Shown here piece after piece: positions 37,287 through 45,650 of a stretch of DNA of 60,899 nt. A model generated the notes under the pieces. It saw only the letters and a list, made by a program, of their open reading frames with translations. It was not told the DNA's origin and made no database searches. Source of the stretch: Pirellulales bacterium (GTDB lineage Bacteria > Planctomycetota > Planctomycetia > Pirellulales > JAICIG01); contig DATLUO010000246.1 in the NCBI GenBank assembly GCA_035533075.1, forward strand, positions 1 through 60,899. Reading direction: 5' to 3'. The translations under genes were made by a program, and so were the position numbers. Position 1 is the stretch's first letter. The number at the start of each line of letters is the position of its first letter.

Positions 37287-37793
37287 ATGACGTGGCCGGA
37301 TACACTTCGGCAATCGGGCGCAACCGCCGATGGGTCAAGGGCGGGGCAACGGGGCGAAGTGTCGAGGCGGACGCGCGGCGAACATGACGACCTGCTGGCG
37401 GCGATGCACCAACTCGAGGCGGCGCTGGCGTCGCCCGCTCCCGGACGAGCAGAGGCCTGGGCGAAGCGCGTCGGCCGCGACCTCCGGCTCATGCGCGAGC
37501 ACTTGCGCTCACACGTCGCGTCGGCCGAAACCGCCGACGGGCTGTGCAGCGAGTTAAAGGCGGCGCGCCCGGAGATGACCCACCGAATCGAGCAGTTGCA
37601 AACGGAGCACGGGCATTTGCTCGACTCCGCCGCGGCGCTAGCGGATTCGCTTCACCCGACTGAGACGGCCGCGGCTTTTGCCGCCGTGCGCCAGCAAGCC
37701 GCGGAACTGTTGGAGCTGATCCGCGCGCACCACGCGAAGGAAGTCGACCTGATCTACGAGTGTTTCTGCACCGATATCGGGGTCGGCGATTAA
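37287..37793 (+). CDS. Hemerythrin/HHE cation-binding domain protein
   Basis: A 168-residue four-helix protein with the HHE pattern. Candidate iron ligands are His33 (GEHDDLL), His72/His76 (EHLRSHV), His108/His110 (TEHGHLL), His148/His149 and Glu152 (RAHHAKEVDLIYECF). Hemerythrin-like proteins bind a di-iron centre and sense or store oxygen, or protect against nitric oxide and iron stress. An AAAGGAGGG ribosome-binding site precedes the ATG, and the gene is 18 bases after the HPF-sigma gene, so they almost certainly share a transcript. The first 30 residues are extra and low in structure. Confidence 0.8.
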   Translation: MTWPDTLRQSGATADGSRAGQRGEVSRRTRGEHDDLLAAMHQLEAALASPAPGRAEAWAKRVGRDLRLMREHLRSHVASAETADGLCSELKAARPEMTHRIEQLQTEHGHLLDSAAALADSLHPTETAAAFAAVRQQAAELLELIRAHHAKEVDLIYECFCTDIGVGD

Positions 37794-37862
37794 CGCCAAC
37801 AGCAACAAGAAGAGGGAACGTACAAAACGAAAATATAACAATAACATTATGATGTTTGAAAT

Positions 37863-38114
37863 ATGGACAAGCTATCGCTCATCTTATCTTTGCTGGCCGT
37901 AATCCTTGGTTCCGTGGCCTACTGGCGAGCGGGCGGCGAGCAGGACGTAACGACGGCCGGCAAAGCCCTGCGGGACGAGTTGACCGCGCTCAAGGCCAAA
38001 CAGGATGAGTTGCTCGATGATCTGGCGAGCGAGGTGCAAGCCACCTACGAGCGCGCACAAGAAGGAATGACCCATGCACGCCAGCGGCTGTCGTCGCTGC
38101 TCTTTCGGCCGTAG
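37863..38114 (+). CDS. Small membrane protein with coiled coil
   Basis: An 83-residue protein: one N-terminal membrane segment (LILSLLAVILGSVAYWRAG), then a charged helix (ALRDELTALKAKQDELLDDL) with heptad spacing that suggests a coiled coil, ending LLFRP. The upstream 70 bases are AT-rich (AAAATATAACAATAACATTA), so it may have its own promoter. It is the third gene in a row on this strand after the HPF-sigma and hemerythrin genes. Function unknown. Confidence 0.7.
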   Translation: MDKLSLILSLLAVILGSVAYWRAGGEQDVTTAGKALRDELTALKAKQDELLDDLASEVQATYERAQEGMTHARQRLSSLLFRP

Positions 38115-38286
38115 CGCCATTCGCTGGCCCGGGCCCCACGAAAGTGAGAACCACGCCACCAAGGCAGCAGGACCAGTTCTGTTCTTTTCATCCCCCTTGC
38201 AATTCTTCCCACGGGGCTAAAATAAGAGAGGGCATCCATCCCGCATCATCATTTCAGCGATGTCAACGTGGTAAGCAGCTACGGAT

Positions 38287-38625
38287 ATGAAGAAGGGCAT
38301 TCCGGTATCGCCGGGAGTCGCCGTTGCTCCCGCCTACTGCATCGAGCCGGTGCTGGCCCGGTACACCCCGCCAACTGGATGAAACCGCCTCCGCGAGCGG
38401 ATGACGGACGTCCGCGATGTCGTGGGCCGTATTCAGGCCCACTTGGAACCTTCCTGCGGCTCGAAGGGCCTCGACGTTGAGGAACCTGTCATTGTGGTGG
38501 CAGCGGAAATCCTTCCCTCTCAAGCGGCCCTTTTTGACCGGCTAATCGTGATGGGCATCCTCACAGAAACCGGCGGAGCCACCGGGCATGCGGGTATTCT
38601 CGCGCGGGCACGAGGGCGTTTTTAC
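38287..38625 (+). pseudogene. PTS enzyme I (ptsI) remnant with deletions and a stop
   Basis: The ATG at 38287 starts MKKGIPVSPGVAVAPAYCIE then PVLARYTPPTG, the opening of planctomycetal enzyme I. A TGA follows. In the same frame, LRERMTDVRDVVGRIQAHLE then EPVIVVAAEILPSQAALFDR and TETGGATGHAGILARARG match the segment around the phospho-histidine site (GG-x-T-x-HA), but roughly 100 residues between the pieces are gone and the phosphoenolpyruvate-binding C-terminal domain is absent. Enzyme I normally transfers phosphate from phosphoenolpyruvate to HPr. The piece is surely non-functional as an enzyme. The region 38115-38286 upstream holds nothing recognisable. Confidence 0.85.
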
Positions 38626-38661
38626 TGGCGGCATCCTCGCGTTCAGACCACCGCTGCACGA

Positions 38662-39096
38662 TTATCGACGTCTGCCGTCTTGCGGCAACTCTCGGTGGAA
38701 GACGGTGGGATCAACGCAAAAGTAATTCGCCAGCTTGGCGATCTGTGGGCGGGTGAGTTGACGCTTGTCGCTCAAGACATCCGATATCGTGGCAGCCGCG
38801 ATCTTGGTCGCCCGCGAGACCGCTATTTCCGTAACGCCTTTTGCCTCGATCAGGTGCCGCAGCATTTCGCCGTCCGACACGGGCTGCATCGGGTGTGCGG
38901 TCGATTCGTACTTCTCTACGAGATCGCTCAGCACGTCTAAGTACCCTTGCTCGCCGGGCGACAGGACCGGCTTGTCCAACAGCGAGTTGATCACGGCAAT
39001 GGCCCGGTCCAACTCCTCGTCCGACTCAATCGGGAGCAGAGGAAACGCCTTGATAAGCCGGAAATAAACGTCCGGTTCCGAGCCGATGATGCTCAT
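38662..39096 (-). CDS. higA: HigA-type antitoxin, XRE-family regulator
   Basis: A 144-residue protein. The N-terminal half (YFRLIKAFPLLPIESDEELD, RAIAVINSLLDKP) and the C-terminal helix-turn-helix (GVTEIAVSRATKIAAATISD, LSDKRQLTRPQIAKLANYF) match HigA antitoxins of the longer type. It binds HigB and represses the operon through its helix-turn-helix. The ATG at 39096 overlaps the toxin stop as ATGA, which I prefer to a start 12 bases upstream. Confidence 0.9.
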   Translation of the reverse strand: MSIIGSEPDVYFRLIKAFPLLPIESDEELDRAIAVINSLLDKPVLSPGEQGYLDVLSDLVEKYESTAHPMQPVSDGEMLRHLIEAKGVTEIAVSRATKIAAATISDVLSDKRQLTRPQIAKLANYFCVDPTVFHRELPQDGRRR

Positions 39097-39401
39097 GCGC
39101 AGCCGCACCCTTCCTTCCAGTTTCCCTCGTCGTATTCGCGATGGGTCAAGATATGCCGAACATACACCTTTTGCCGGCTGGCCTCAAAATGGATGACTGT
39201 GATGAGGCGATACTTATTGCCGCCGATATTGAAAACCACGCACTTGCCAACCAGATCCGCATGGGGGAACGATTTGCGCACATCGGCGAAATTGAGCCAT
39301 TGCGACTTCCTGGTGCGACGCACCCACGCGCGTAGAGGCGATTCCGCCTCGGTGTGGCGCCGCCAAAAGTCACGCAGCATTTTTTCGGAGATGATATGCA
39401 T
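39093..39401 (-). CDS. higB: HigB-type mRNA interferase toxin
   Basis: A 102-residue RelE-superfamily protein: MHIISEKMLRDFWRRHTEAE, LRAWVRRTRKSQWLNFADVR, VVFNIGGNKYRLITVIHFEA and VYVRHILTHREYDEGNWKEG. The final HREYD segment is the conserved catalytic-end motif of this HigB type. HigB cleaves mRNA in the ribosome. Order is toxin then antitoxin, usual for higBA. The pair lies between two pseudogenes, on the opposite strand to the island genes. Confidence 0.9.
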   Translation of the reverse strand: MHIISEKMLRDFWRRHTEAESPLRAWVRRTRKSQWLNFADVRKSFPHADLVGKCVVFNIGGNKYRLITVIHFEASRQKVYVRHILTHREYDEGNWKEGCGCA

Positions 39402-39639
39402 CCCAGCAAGATTATACCCCGCCGAAAGCGTTCATCGAAGGGCGATTGAGCTAGCCAGCTAACCATGCTATCGACTGCCGAATTGACAGCCGCCGCCACG
39501 AGACTGGAGCCCCAGCGAGCCGGGACTCTTTCGACGCGGGCATCGGCGCGCTGTTTGCAAAGGTGTCTTGCAGAAACCTTGGAGCGGACCTGTTTGGAGA
39601 TGTGTTTCGTGGCCAAAAAGTCAAAGTCAAGGAATCGTG

Positions 39640-40151
39640 GCAAAGCGGCATCCGCCTGTTGAAAGGTTGCGAGGTCGACATCCTGGAGGACGGTTCGCTC
39701 GATCTGGACGACTCGATCCTCAAAGAACTCGACATCGTCATCTGTTCCGTCCACTCAAAATTCAACCTCTCGCGCGAGAAGCAGACGGAACGCATCATCC
39801 GGGCGATGGACGATCCGTATACGAACATCATCGGGCATGCCACGGGACGGCTGATCGGCCGCCGCGAGCCGTATCAGGTCGACGTCGAGCGGCTGATCGA
39901 GGCGGCCCGCGAGCGCGGCTGTTTTCTGGAGCTCAACGCCCAGCCAGACCGGCTCGACCTGGCCGACAACTATTGCAAGCTGGCCAAGGAGCGGGGCGTG
40001 AAGCTGGCGATCTCGACGGACGCTCACAGCCGCAACGACTTGATGTTCATGCGGTTCGGCGTGGCGCAGGCCCCGCCGCGGCTGGCTGGAGGCCGACGAC
40101 GTGATCAACACCCGCGGCTGGCGCGGCCTGAAGAAGCTGCTCGAGCGGTAG
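39640..40151 (+). pseudogene. PHP-domain C-terminus of DNA polymerase X, truncated and frameshifted
   Basis: From about 39645 the frame reads IRLLKGCEVDILEDGSLDLD, DIVICSVHSKFNLSREKQTE, FLELNAQPDRLDLADNYCKL and LAISTDAHSRNDLMFMRFGV, the PHP phosphoesterase domain of bacterial PolX-type polymerases. At about 40070 a frameshift occurs; the other frame continues RRGWLEADDVINTRGWRGLK to the expected stop at 40151. The polymerase half is missing. The preceding 39402-39640 contains the 25-base word at 39470-39494 and no gene; 40152-40340 downstream also holds none. Confidence 0.85.
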
Positions 40152-40340
40152 GCCAGTGGTTAGTGGCGGAGCCGGTTACCGGCAAGAACATCGCTACGGC
40201 TTTCGGCTTCGACGCAGCGCCCGTTCTTACGGATTCGGGCTTTCCGAAATCTTTTTATGCGCCGGTGCCTTTTTTGCACGGCCCTTGAAACCGGTTTGTT
40301 CTTGGCGGGTCACCGAATCGACGAAAGGACAGATAGTGCG

Positions 40341-42095
40341 ATGGCCAAAACGACTGCGGATATCTTGATCGAGCGGCTCATGGACTGGGGAGTCGATACC
40401 ATCTTCGGAATCCCCGGCGACGGCATCAACGGCCTCATGGAAGCCTTGCGCAAAGTCAAAGACAAGGTCCGCTTCGTGCAAGTGCGCCACGAGGAAGCGG
40501 CCGCTTTCATGGCCTGCGCCTATGCGAAGTTCACCGGCCGACTGGGTGTTTGTTTGGCCACGTCCGGCCCCGGCGCCATCCACTTGCTCAACGGCCTTTA
40601 CGATGCCAAGCTCGACAGCACGCCGGTGCTCGCGCTCACCGGCCAAACCTATCACGACCTTCTGGGCACTCGCTTCCAGCAAGAAGTCGACCTCTTGCAA
40701 CTTTACAGCGGGGTGGCCTGCTTCAATCAACAAGTCATGGGGCCGGACCATGCGGAGTCGCTGATTGATGTGGCCTGCCGCAATGCCCTGTCGATGCGCG
40801 GCGTGGCGCATATCACGTGTTGCAACGACTACCAGGAGATGCCGCTCTCCAAGGGCCAGCAGTCCATGATGAAGGTCAAAGGCCACACTTCGGCCGCCTG
40901 GCATCCGCCCATCAGCGTTCCCCAGCACGACACGCTCGCGGCCGCCGCCGAAATCATCAACAGCGGCCAGAAGGTGGTGATCATGGTGGGACAAGGGGCG
41001 CTGGGCGCCGGCGATGAGGTGGAACAACTCGCGGAATCGTTGGCCGCGCCGGTGGTGAAAGCCTTGCTCGGCAAAGCGGTCGTCCCCGATGATTCTCCCT
41101 ACACCACCGGCTATCTCGGGCTGATCGGCACGACGCCTTCCAACCAGGCGATGGAGAGTTGCGATACGCTGCTCTTGATCGGCACGAGTTTTCCCTACAT
41201 GCAATTCTTGCCCAAGCCCGGACAGGCCAAGGCCGTGCAAATCGACCGCGACCCGACGCGGATCGGGCTGCGCTATCCGGTCAATGTCGGTCTGGTGGGC
41301 GACGCGCGCGCCACCTTGAGCGCGTTGATGCCCATGCTCAAGCCCAAGAACGACCGCTCGATGCTCGAACAGGCCCAAGCGGGAATGAAGGAGTGGCGAG
41401 AGTTGATGCTGAAGCGCTCCAGCCGCGACGACACTCCGCTCAAGCCCCAGGTCGTCGCCCGGCACGTGAGCGAGATGTTGGCCGACAACGCCATTGTGAC
41501 CTGCGATTCGGGCACCGTCACCACTTGGGCCGCGCGCCACATAAACATGCGGCGGGGCATGAAGTTCTCGCTCTCGGGCACATTGGCCACCATGGCGCCG
41601 GGCCTGCCCTACGCCAACGCCGCCCAGATCGCCTTTCCCGATCGGCAGGTGGTGGCCTTCGTGGGCGACGGCGGCTTCACCATGCTCGGTTGCGAGTTCA
41701 TCACCGCCGTCAAATACAAGTTGCCGATCAAGGTGGTCATCATCAAGAACAACGTACTAGGACAGATCAAATGGGAGCAGATGGTGTTCCTGGGCAACCC
41801 GGAATATGGCGTCGAGTTGGAGCCGATCGATTTCGTGAAATTCGCCGAGGCGTGCGGCGGCGTGGGCTACCGTTGCGAGCAGCCCGATGAAGTGCGGCCG
41901 GCCTTGGAAGCCGCTTTCGCCTCGAGAAGGCCGGCGCTGGTGGAAGCCACGGTCGATCCCTTCGAGCCTCCCATGCCGGCGGGCGCGACCGTCAAGCAGG
42001 CGGTGCATCTGGCCGAATCGTTGGCCCGCGGTGAACCGCACCGCGGCAAGATCGCCACCACGATCTTCCGCGACAAAGTGAGCGATTTGACCTAG
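40341..42095 (+). CDS. Thiamine-diphosphate-dependent pyruvate-oxidase/acetolactate-synthase-type enzyme
   Basis: A 584-residue three-domain enzyme. The N-terminal pyrimidine-binding domain has FGIPGDGINGLMEAL and the catalytic Glu in RHEEAAAFMA (51-52). The central domain contains VVIMVGQGALGAGDEVEQLA. The C-terminal pyrophosphate domain has the GDGGFTMLGCEFITAVKYKL motif (from about 441) closing at NN (about 469). It resembles PoxB-type enzymes more than biosynthetic acetolactate synthase, but FAD binding cannot be decided by eye. AAAGGACAGATA precedes the ATG. The following genes encode other redox enzymes, so oxidative decarboxylation of a 2-oxo acid feeding electrons to a membrane carrier is plausible. 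Confidence 0.88.
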   Translation: MAKTTADILIERLMDWGVDTIFGIPGDGINGLMEALRKVKDKVRFVQVRHEEAAAFMACAYAKFTGRLGVCLATSGPGAIHLLNGLYDAKLDSTPVLALTGQTYHDLLGTRFQQEVDLLQLYSGVACFNQQVMGPDHAESLIDVACRNALSMRGVAHITCCNDYQEMPLSKGQQSMMKVKGHTSAAWHPPISVPQHDTLAAAAEIINSGQKVVIMVGQGALGAGDEVEQLAESLAAPVVKALLGKAVVPDDSPYTTGYLGLIGTTPSNQAMESCDTLLLIGTSFPYMQFLPKPGQAKAVQIDRDPTRIGLRYPVNVGLVGDARATLSALMPMLKPKNDRSMLEQAQAGMKEWRELMLKRSSRDDTPLKPQVVARHVSEMLADNAIVTCDSGTVTTWAARHINMRRGMKFSLSGTLATMAPGLPYANAAQIAFPDRQVVAFVGDGGFTMLGCEFITAVKYKLPIKVVIIKNNVLGQIKWEQMVFLGNPEYGVELEPIDFVKFAEACGGVGYRCEQPDEVRPALEAAFASRRPALVEATVDPFEPPMPAGATVKQAVHLAESLARGEPHRGKIATTIFRDKVSDLT

Positions 42096-42109
42096 TACGG
42101 AGAACGTTC

Positions 42110-42385
42110 ATGCCTGAAACCAAAGCGGAACCGGCGGCCGTGCAAGATGTGATCGTCGATGTGATCGACGGCGTGCGACTCTATGGACGCCGCACGGCAA
42201 AAAGCACTTTGACACTCAACGCTTCGGACCGCGAGCGGGATGCCATCGAGCGGATCGCCGCCATGTTGCACCGCAAAGGCTATGCGGTGAAGCGTTCTAC
42301 CTTCGTGCTCGATGCCAAGACGCATTACGACCTGCAAGCCACCTGGGTTGGCCAGGGGGACTGCCCGTATCACGTATCGGACTAG
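42110..42385 (+). CDS. Small hypothetical protein, 91 residues
   Basis: The ATG is preceded by ACGGAGAAC and lies 14 bases after the TPP-enzyme stop, so it is surely co-transcribed. The first half has VQDVIVDVIDGVRLYGRRTA, the second AIERIAAMLHRKGYAVKRST FVLDAKTHYDLQATWVG, an alternating strand-helix pattern. No membrane segment or signal is seen. No family is recognised; it might be an accessory subunit of the adjacent enzyme. Confidence 0.65.
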   Translation: MPETKAEPAAVQDVIVDVIDGVRLYGRRTAKSTLTLNASDRERDAIERIAAMLHRKGYAVKRSTFVLDAKTHYDLQATWVGQGDCPYHVSD

Positions 42386-42401
42386 ACTTGTCGAAACAGG
42401 C

Positions 42402-42521
42402 ATAGGGTGAGATCGGCGAGCTTGCGAGCGCCGGCCCAGCGACCGTTGCGATTTGCAAGACTGGAATCCAGAATCACCGCGACGGCGGGCCGGCGCTCGC
42501 AAGCTCGCCGGCCCCACCCCA
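42402..42521. repeat. REPIN between island genes
   Basis: A left REP (42402-42440, variant ATAGGGTGAGATCGGCGAGC) and an inverse right REP (about 42484-42521) flank a 43-base spacer. It separates the small gene from the FAD/Fe-S dehydrogenase and could influence message processing between them. Confidence 0.8.
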
Positions 42522-42539
42522 CCACCGAATGAGGCATTC

Positions 42540-45500
42540 ATGAGTGTTCAAACCGCCACCCCGCCCGAAGCGAAAGAAATTCAACGTCACGACTTCGACT
42601 CGCAGGTCGATGCCAGGTCGTTGGAGGCGCGGCTCAGGACGGCGGTGCGCGGCGAAGTGCGCTTCGACGACGGTTCGCGGGCACTCTACGCCACCGACGG
42701 CTCCAATTATCGGCAAGTGCCGATCGGCGTGGTCATTCCCCGCAGCGCGGACGACGTTGTGGCCACGGTGGCGCTGTGCCGCGAATACGGCGCGCCGATC
42801 CTCGGCCGCGGCGGCGGCACCAGCCTCACGGGCGGATGCTGCAACGTGGCCGTCGTACTCGACTTCTCCAAGTACATGAACCGCCTGATCGAGCTCAACC
42901 CCGCGGGCAAGTTCGCCCGCGTACAGCCGGGCATCGTGCTCGACAGCTTGCGAATGGCCGCCGAAAAGCACGAATTGACGTTCGCGCCCGATCCGTCGAC
43001 GCACAATCACTGCTGCCTGGGCGGCATGATGGGCAACAACTCCTGCGGCATCCATTCGATTATGGGCGGCCGCACCGTCGACAACATCCAAGAGCTGGAC
43101 ATTCTAACCTACGACGGCCTGCGGATGCGCGTCGGCCCGACCAGCGACGAAGAATACGAGCGGATTGTCGCGGCGGGAGGACGAAAAGCCGACATCTATC
43201 GCCGGCTGCGCGATTTACGCGACCGTTACGGCGATCTGATTCGCCAGCGCTATCCAAACATTCCGCGGCGCGTGTCGGGCTACAGCCTTGATGAGTTGCT
43301 GCCGGAAAGCGGCTTTAACGTGGCCCGTTCGCTGATCGGCTCGGAGAGCACCTGCGTGCTATTCCTGGAAGCGACCTGCCGGTTGATCCACAGCCCGCCC
43401 AAACGCACGCTGGTGGTGGTCGGCTTTCCGGACGTCGCCACGGCCGGCGATCACGTGCCCGAGGTGCTGAAGCATGGCCCGTTGGGCTTGGAAGGGCTCG
43501 ACGATCATCTGATCAACGACTTGCGGGCGAAATCGCTGGAGATGGATTTGCTGCCGTTGCTGCCCAAAGGCGACGGCTGGCTGCTGGTCGAGTTCGGCGG
43601 CGAGACGCAGGAAGAGTCCGACGCCAAAGCGGACGCGCTGGTGCGGCAACTCAGTGGCCGGCCGCACGTCAAAGATTGGAAGATTTACACGGACAAGAAA
43701 GAAGAGCGGCTGGTCTGGGAGATCCGCGAGTCGGGGCTGGGGGCCACGGCCCGCATTCCCAACAGGCCCGATAACTGGGAGGGTTGGGAAGATTCCGCCG
43801 TACCGCCTGAAAAAGTCGGCGACTATCTGCGCGATCTGAGGAAGCTGCTCGACAAGTATAATTATCAATGCGCCCTCTACGGGCATTTTGGCCAGGGCTG
43901 CGTTCACACGCGGATCAATTTCCAGTTCAAGACGGCCGAAGGCGTGGCCATCTACCGGCGCTTCATGTATGAAGCCGCCGACCTGGTGTTGAGTTATGGC
44001 GGTTCGCTTTCCGGCGAGCATGGCGACGGTCAGTCGCGAGCCGAGCTGTTGCCCAAGATGTACGGCACCGAACTGATCGAGGCCTTCCGCGAGTTCAAGT
44101 CGATCTGGGATCCTGATTGGAAGATGAATCCGGGCAAGAAGGTCGACGCCTACAAGATTAGCGAGAACTTGCGGCTCGGCCCGAACTATCATCCGCTGCA
44201 AGTTGAAACCCACTTTACGTTTCCCGACGATCACGGCAGTTTTGCCTATGCCACAGAGCGGTGCGTGAGCGTGGGCACGTGCCGGCGCGAGAAGGGCGGC
44301 ACCATGTGCCCCAGCTATATGGTGACCAAGGAGGAAAAAGACTCCACGCGCGGCCGGGCGCACCTGCTGTTTGAAATGCTGCAAGGTGAGCCGCTCAAGA
44401 AGGTATGGAAAAACGAGGCCGTGCGAGACGCACTCGATCTCTGCCTGGCGTGCAAAGGGTGCAAAGGCGATTGCCCGATGCAGGTCGACATGGCCACCTA
44501 CAAGGCCGAGTATTTGTCGCACTATTATGAGGGCCGCTTGCGTCCGCGGCACGCCTACGCGATGGGTTGGATTTATTGGTGGAGTCGGCTGGCGTCGCTG
44601 GCGCCGCCTTTGGTCAATTTTTTCAGCCAGACGCCCGGACTCAGCACGCTAACCAAGTGGCTCGGCGGTGTGTCGCCCCATCGGCAGATGCCGCCCTTTG
44701 CCAATCAGCCGTTCAAGCAATGGTTTTTCCAGCGGCCGCCGCGCAACGTCGGCGCGGAACGGGTCATTCTCTGGCCCGACACATTCAACAACTATTTCCA
44801 CCCCGAGGTGGCCAAGGCGGCGGTGGAAGTGCTTGAAGACGTGGGCTGGCAGGTGGTCGTGCCCCGCGCGTCGCTCTGTTGCGGCCGCCCCTTGTATGAC
44901 TATGGGATGCTCGACACCGCCAAACGGATGCTGCGGCAGATCCTCTTGACTTTGCAGGGCGAGATCCAGGCGGGTACGCCGCTCGTCGGCCTCGAACCAA
45001 GCTGCGTGGCCGTGTTTCGCGATGAACTGCGCAGCCTGTTCCCTATGGACGAAGACGCCAAGCGCTTGCAGCAGCAAACGTTCACGCTCGCCGAGTTCAT
45101 CGAAAAATACGCGCCCGATCATCGCTTTCCGCTGTTGCGGCGCAAGGCGATCGTTCACGGCCACTGCCATCATAAGGCCGTGATGAAGTTGAAGGCGGAA
45201 GACCACGTGCTCACCAAACTGGGCTTGAACTACGAAGTCCCGCAGACGGGTTGCTGTGGCATGGCGGGGTCGTTCGGCTTTGAGAAGGAACACTACGACA
45301 TTTCCATGCAAGTCGGCGAGCACGCGCTGTTGCCGGCGGTGCGGGGCGTCGAGAAAGACACGTTGGTCGTGGCCGATGGTTTTAGCTGCAAGCACCAGAT
45401 CAGCGAAGGCACGGACCGGCGCGCATTGCACCTGGCGCAAGTATTGCAGATGGCGTTGCACGAGTCGCCCGCCGGTCCGCCCGCCGGTTATCCCGAGGCG

Positions 45501-45638
45501 CGGTATCCCGATGTGCGGCTCGACGGCCCCGAAAAGCGGCAAGCCGTCATCCGTTCGGCCATCGTCGCCGGCGTGGGCGTGTTGGCGGCGGCCGGCGCGC
45601 TATACGTAGTCAAAAAGGCGATCGAACGAAGAACTTAG
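42540..45638 (+). CDS. Fused FAD-linked oxidase/4Fe-4S dehydrogenase with CCG domains and a C-terminal membrane anchor
   Basis: A 1032-residue GlcD-GlcF-type fusion, like the D-2-hydroxyacid dehydrogenases of the YdiJ group. The FAD-binding domain (residues 25-260) has PILGRGGGTSLTGG and GGMMGNNSCGIHS. The FAD-oxidase C-terminal domain follows with GHFGQGCVHTRINF and LSGEHGDGQSRAELL. Two cysteine groups (CVSVGTCRREKGGTMCP near 574 and CLACKGCKGDCP near 634) suggest 4Fe-4S clusters. Two CCG motifs (SLCCGRP near 779, TGCCGMAG near 904) suggest a further cluster. The last 30 residues (IVAGVGVLAAAGALYVVKKA then IERRT) form a single membrane span with basic end, unusual for the family. It probably oxidises lactate or another 2-hydroxy acid and passes electrons to quinone. 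Confidence 0.9.
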   Translation: MSVQTATPPEAKEIQRHDFDSQVDARSLEARLRTAVRGEVRFDDGSRALYATDGSNYRQVPIGVVIPRSADDVVATVALCREYGAPILGRGGGTSLTGGCCNVAVVLDFSKYMNRLIELNPAGKFARVQPGIVLDSLRMAAEKHELTFAPDPSTHNHCCLGGMMGNNSCGIHSIMGGRTVDNIQELDILTYDGLRMRVGPTSDEEYERIVAAGGRKADIYRRLRDLRDRYGDLIRQRYPNIPRRVSGYSLDELLPESGFNVARSLIGSESTCVLFLEATCRLIHSPPKRTLVVVGFPDVATAGDHVPEVLKHGPLGLEGLDDHLINDLRAKSLEMDLLPLLPKGDGWLLVEFGGETQEESDAKADALVRQLSGRPHVKDWKIYTDKKEERLVWEIRESGLGATARIPNRPDNWEGWEDSAVPPEKVGDYLRDLRKLLDKYNYQCALYGHFGQGCVHTRINFQFKTAEGVAIYRRFMYEAADLVLSYGGSLSGEHGDGQSRAELLPKMYGTELIEAFREFKSIWDPDWKMNPGKKVDAYKISENLRLGPNYHPLQVETHFTFPDDHGSFAYATERCVSVGTCRREKGGTMCPSYMVTKEEKDSTRGRAHLLFEMLQGEPLKKVWKNEAVRDALDLCLACKGCKGDCPMQVDMATYKAEYLSHYYEGRLRPRHAYAMGWIYWWSRLASLAPPLVNFFSQTPGLSTLTKWLGGVSPHRQMPPFANQPFKQWFFQRPPRNVGAERVILWPDTFNNYFHPEVAKAAVEVLEDVGWQVVVPRASLCCGRPLYDYGMLDTAKRMLRQILLTLQGEIQAGTPLVGLEPSCVAVFRDELRSLFPMDEDAKRLQQQTFTLAEFIEKYAPDHRFPLLRRKAIVHGHCHHKAVMKLKAEDHVLTKLGLNYEVPQTGCCGMAGSFGFEKEHYDISMQVGEHALLPAVRGVEKDTLVVADGFSCKHQISEGTDRRALHLAQVLQMALHESPAGPPAGYPEARYPDVRLDGPEKRQAVIRSAIVAGVGVLAAAGALYVVKKAIERRT

Positions 45639-45650
45639 GGTGAAAGGACA

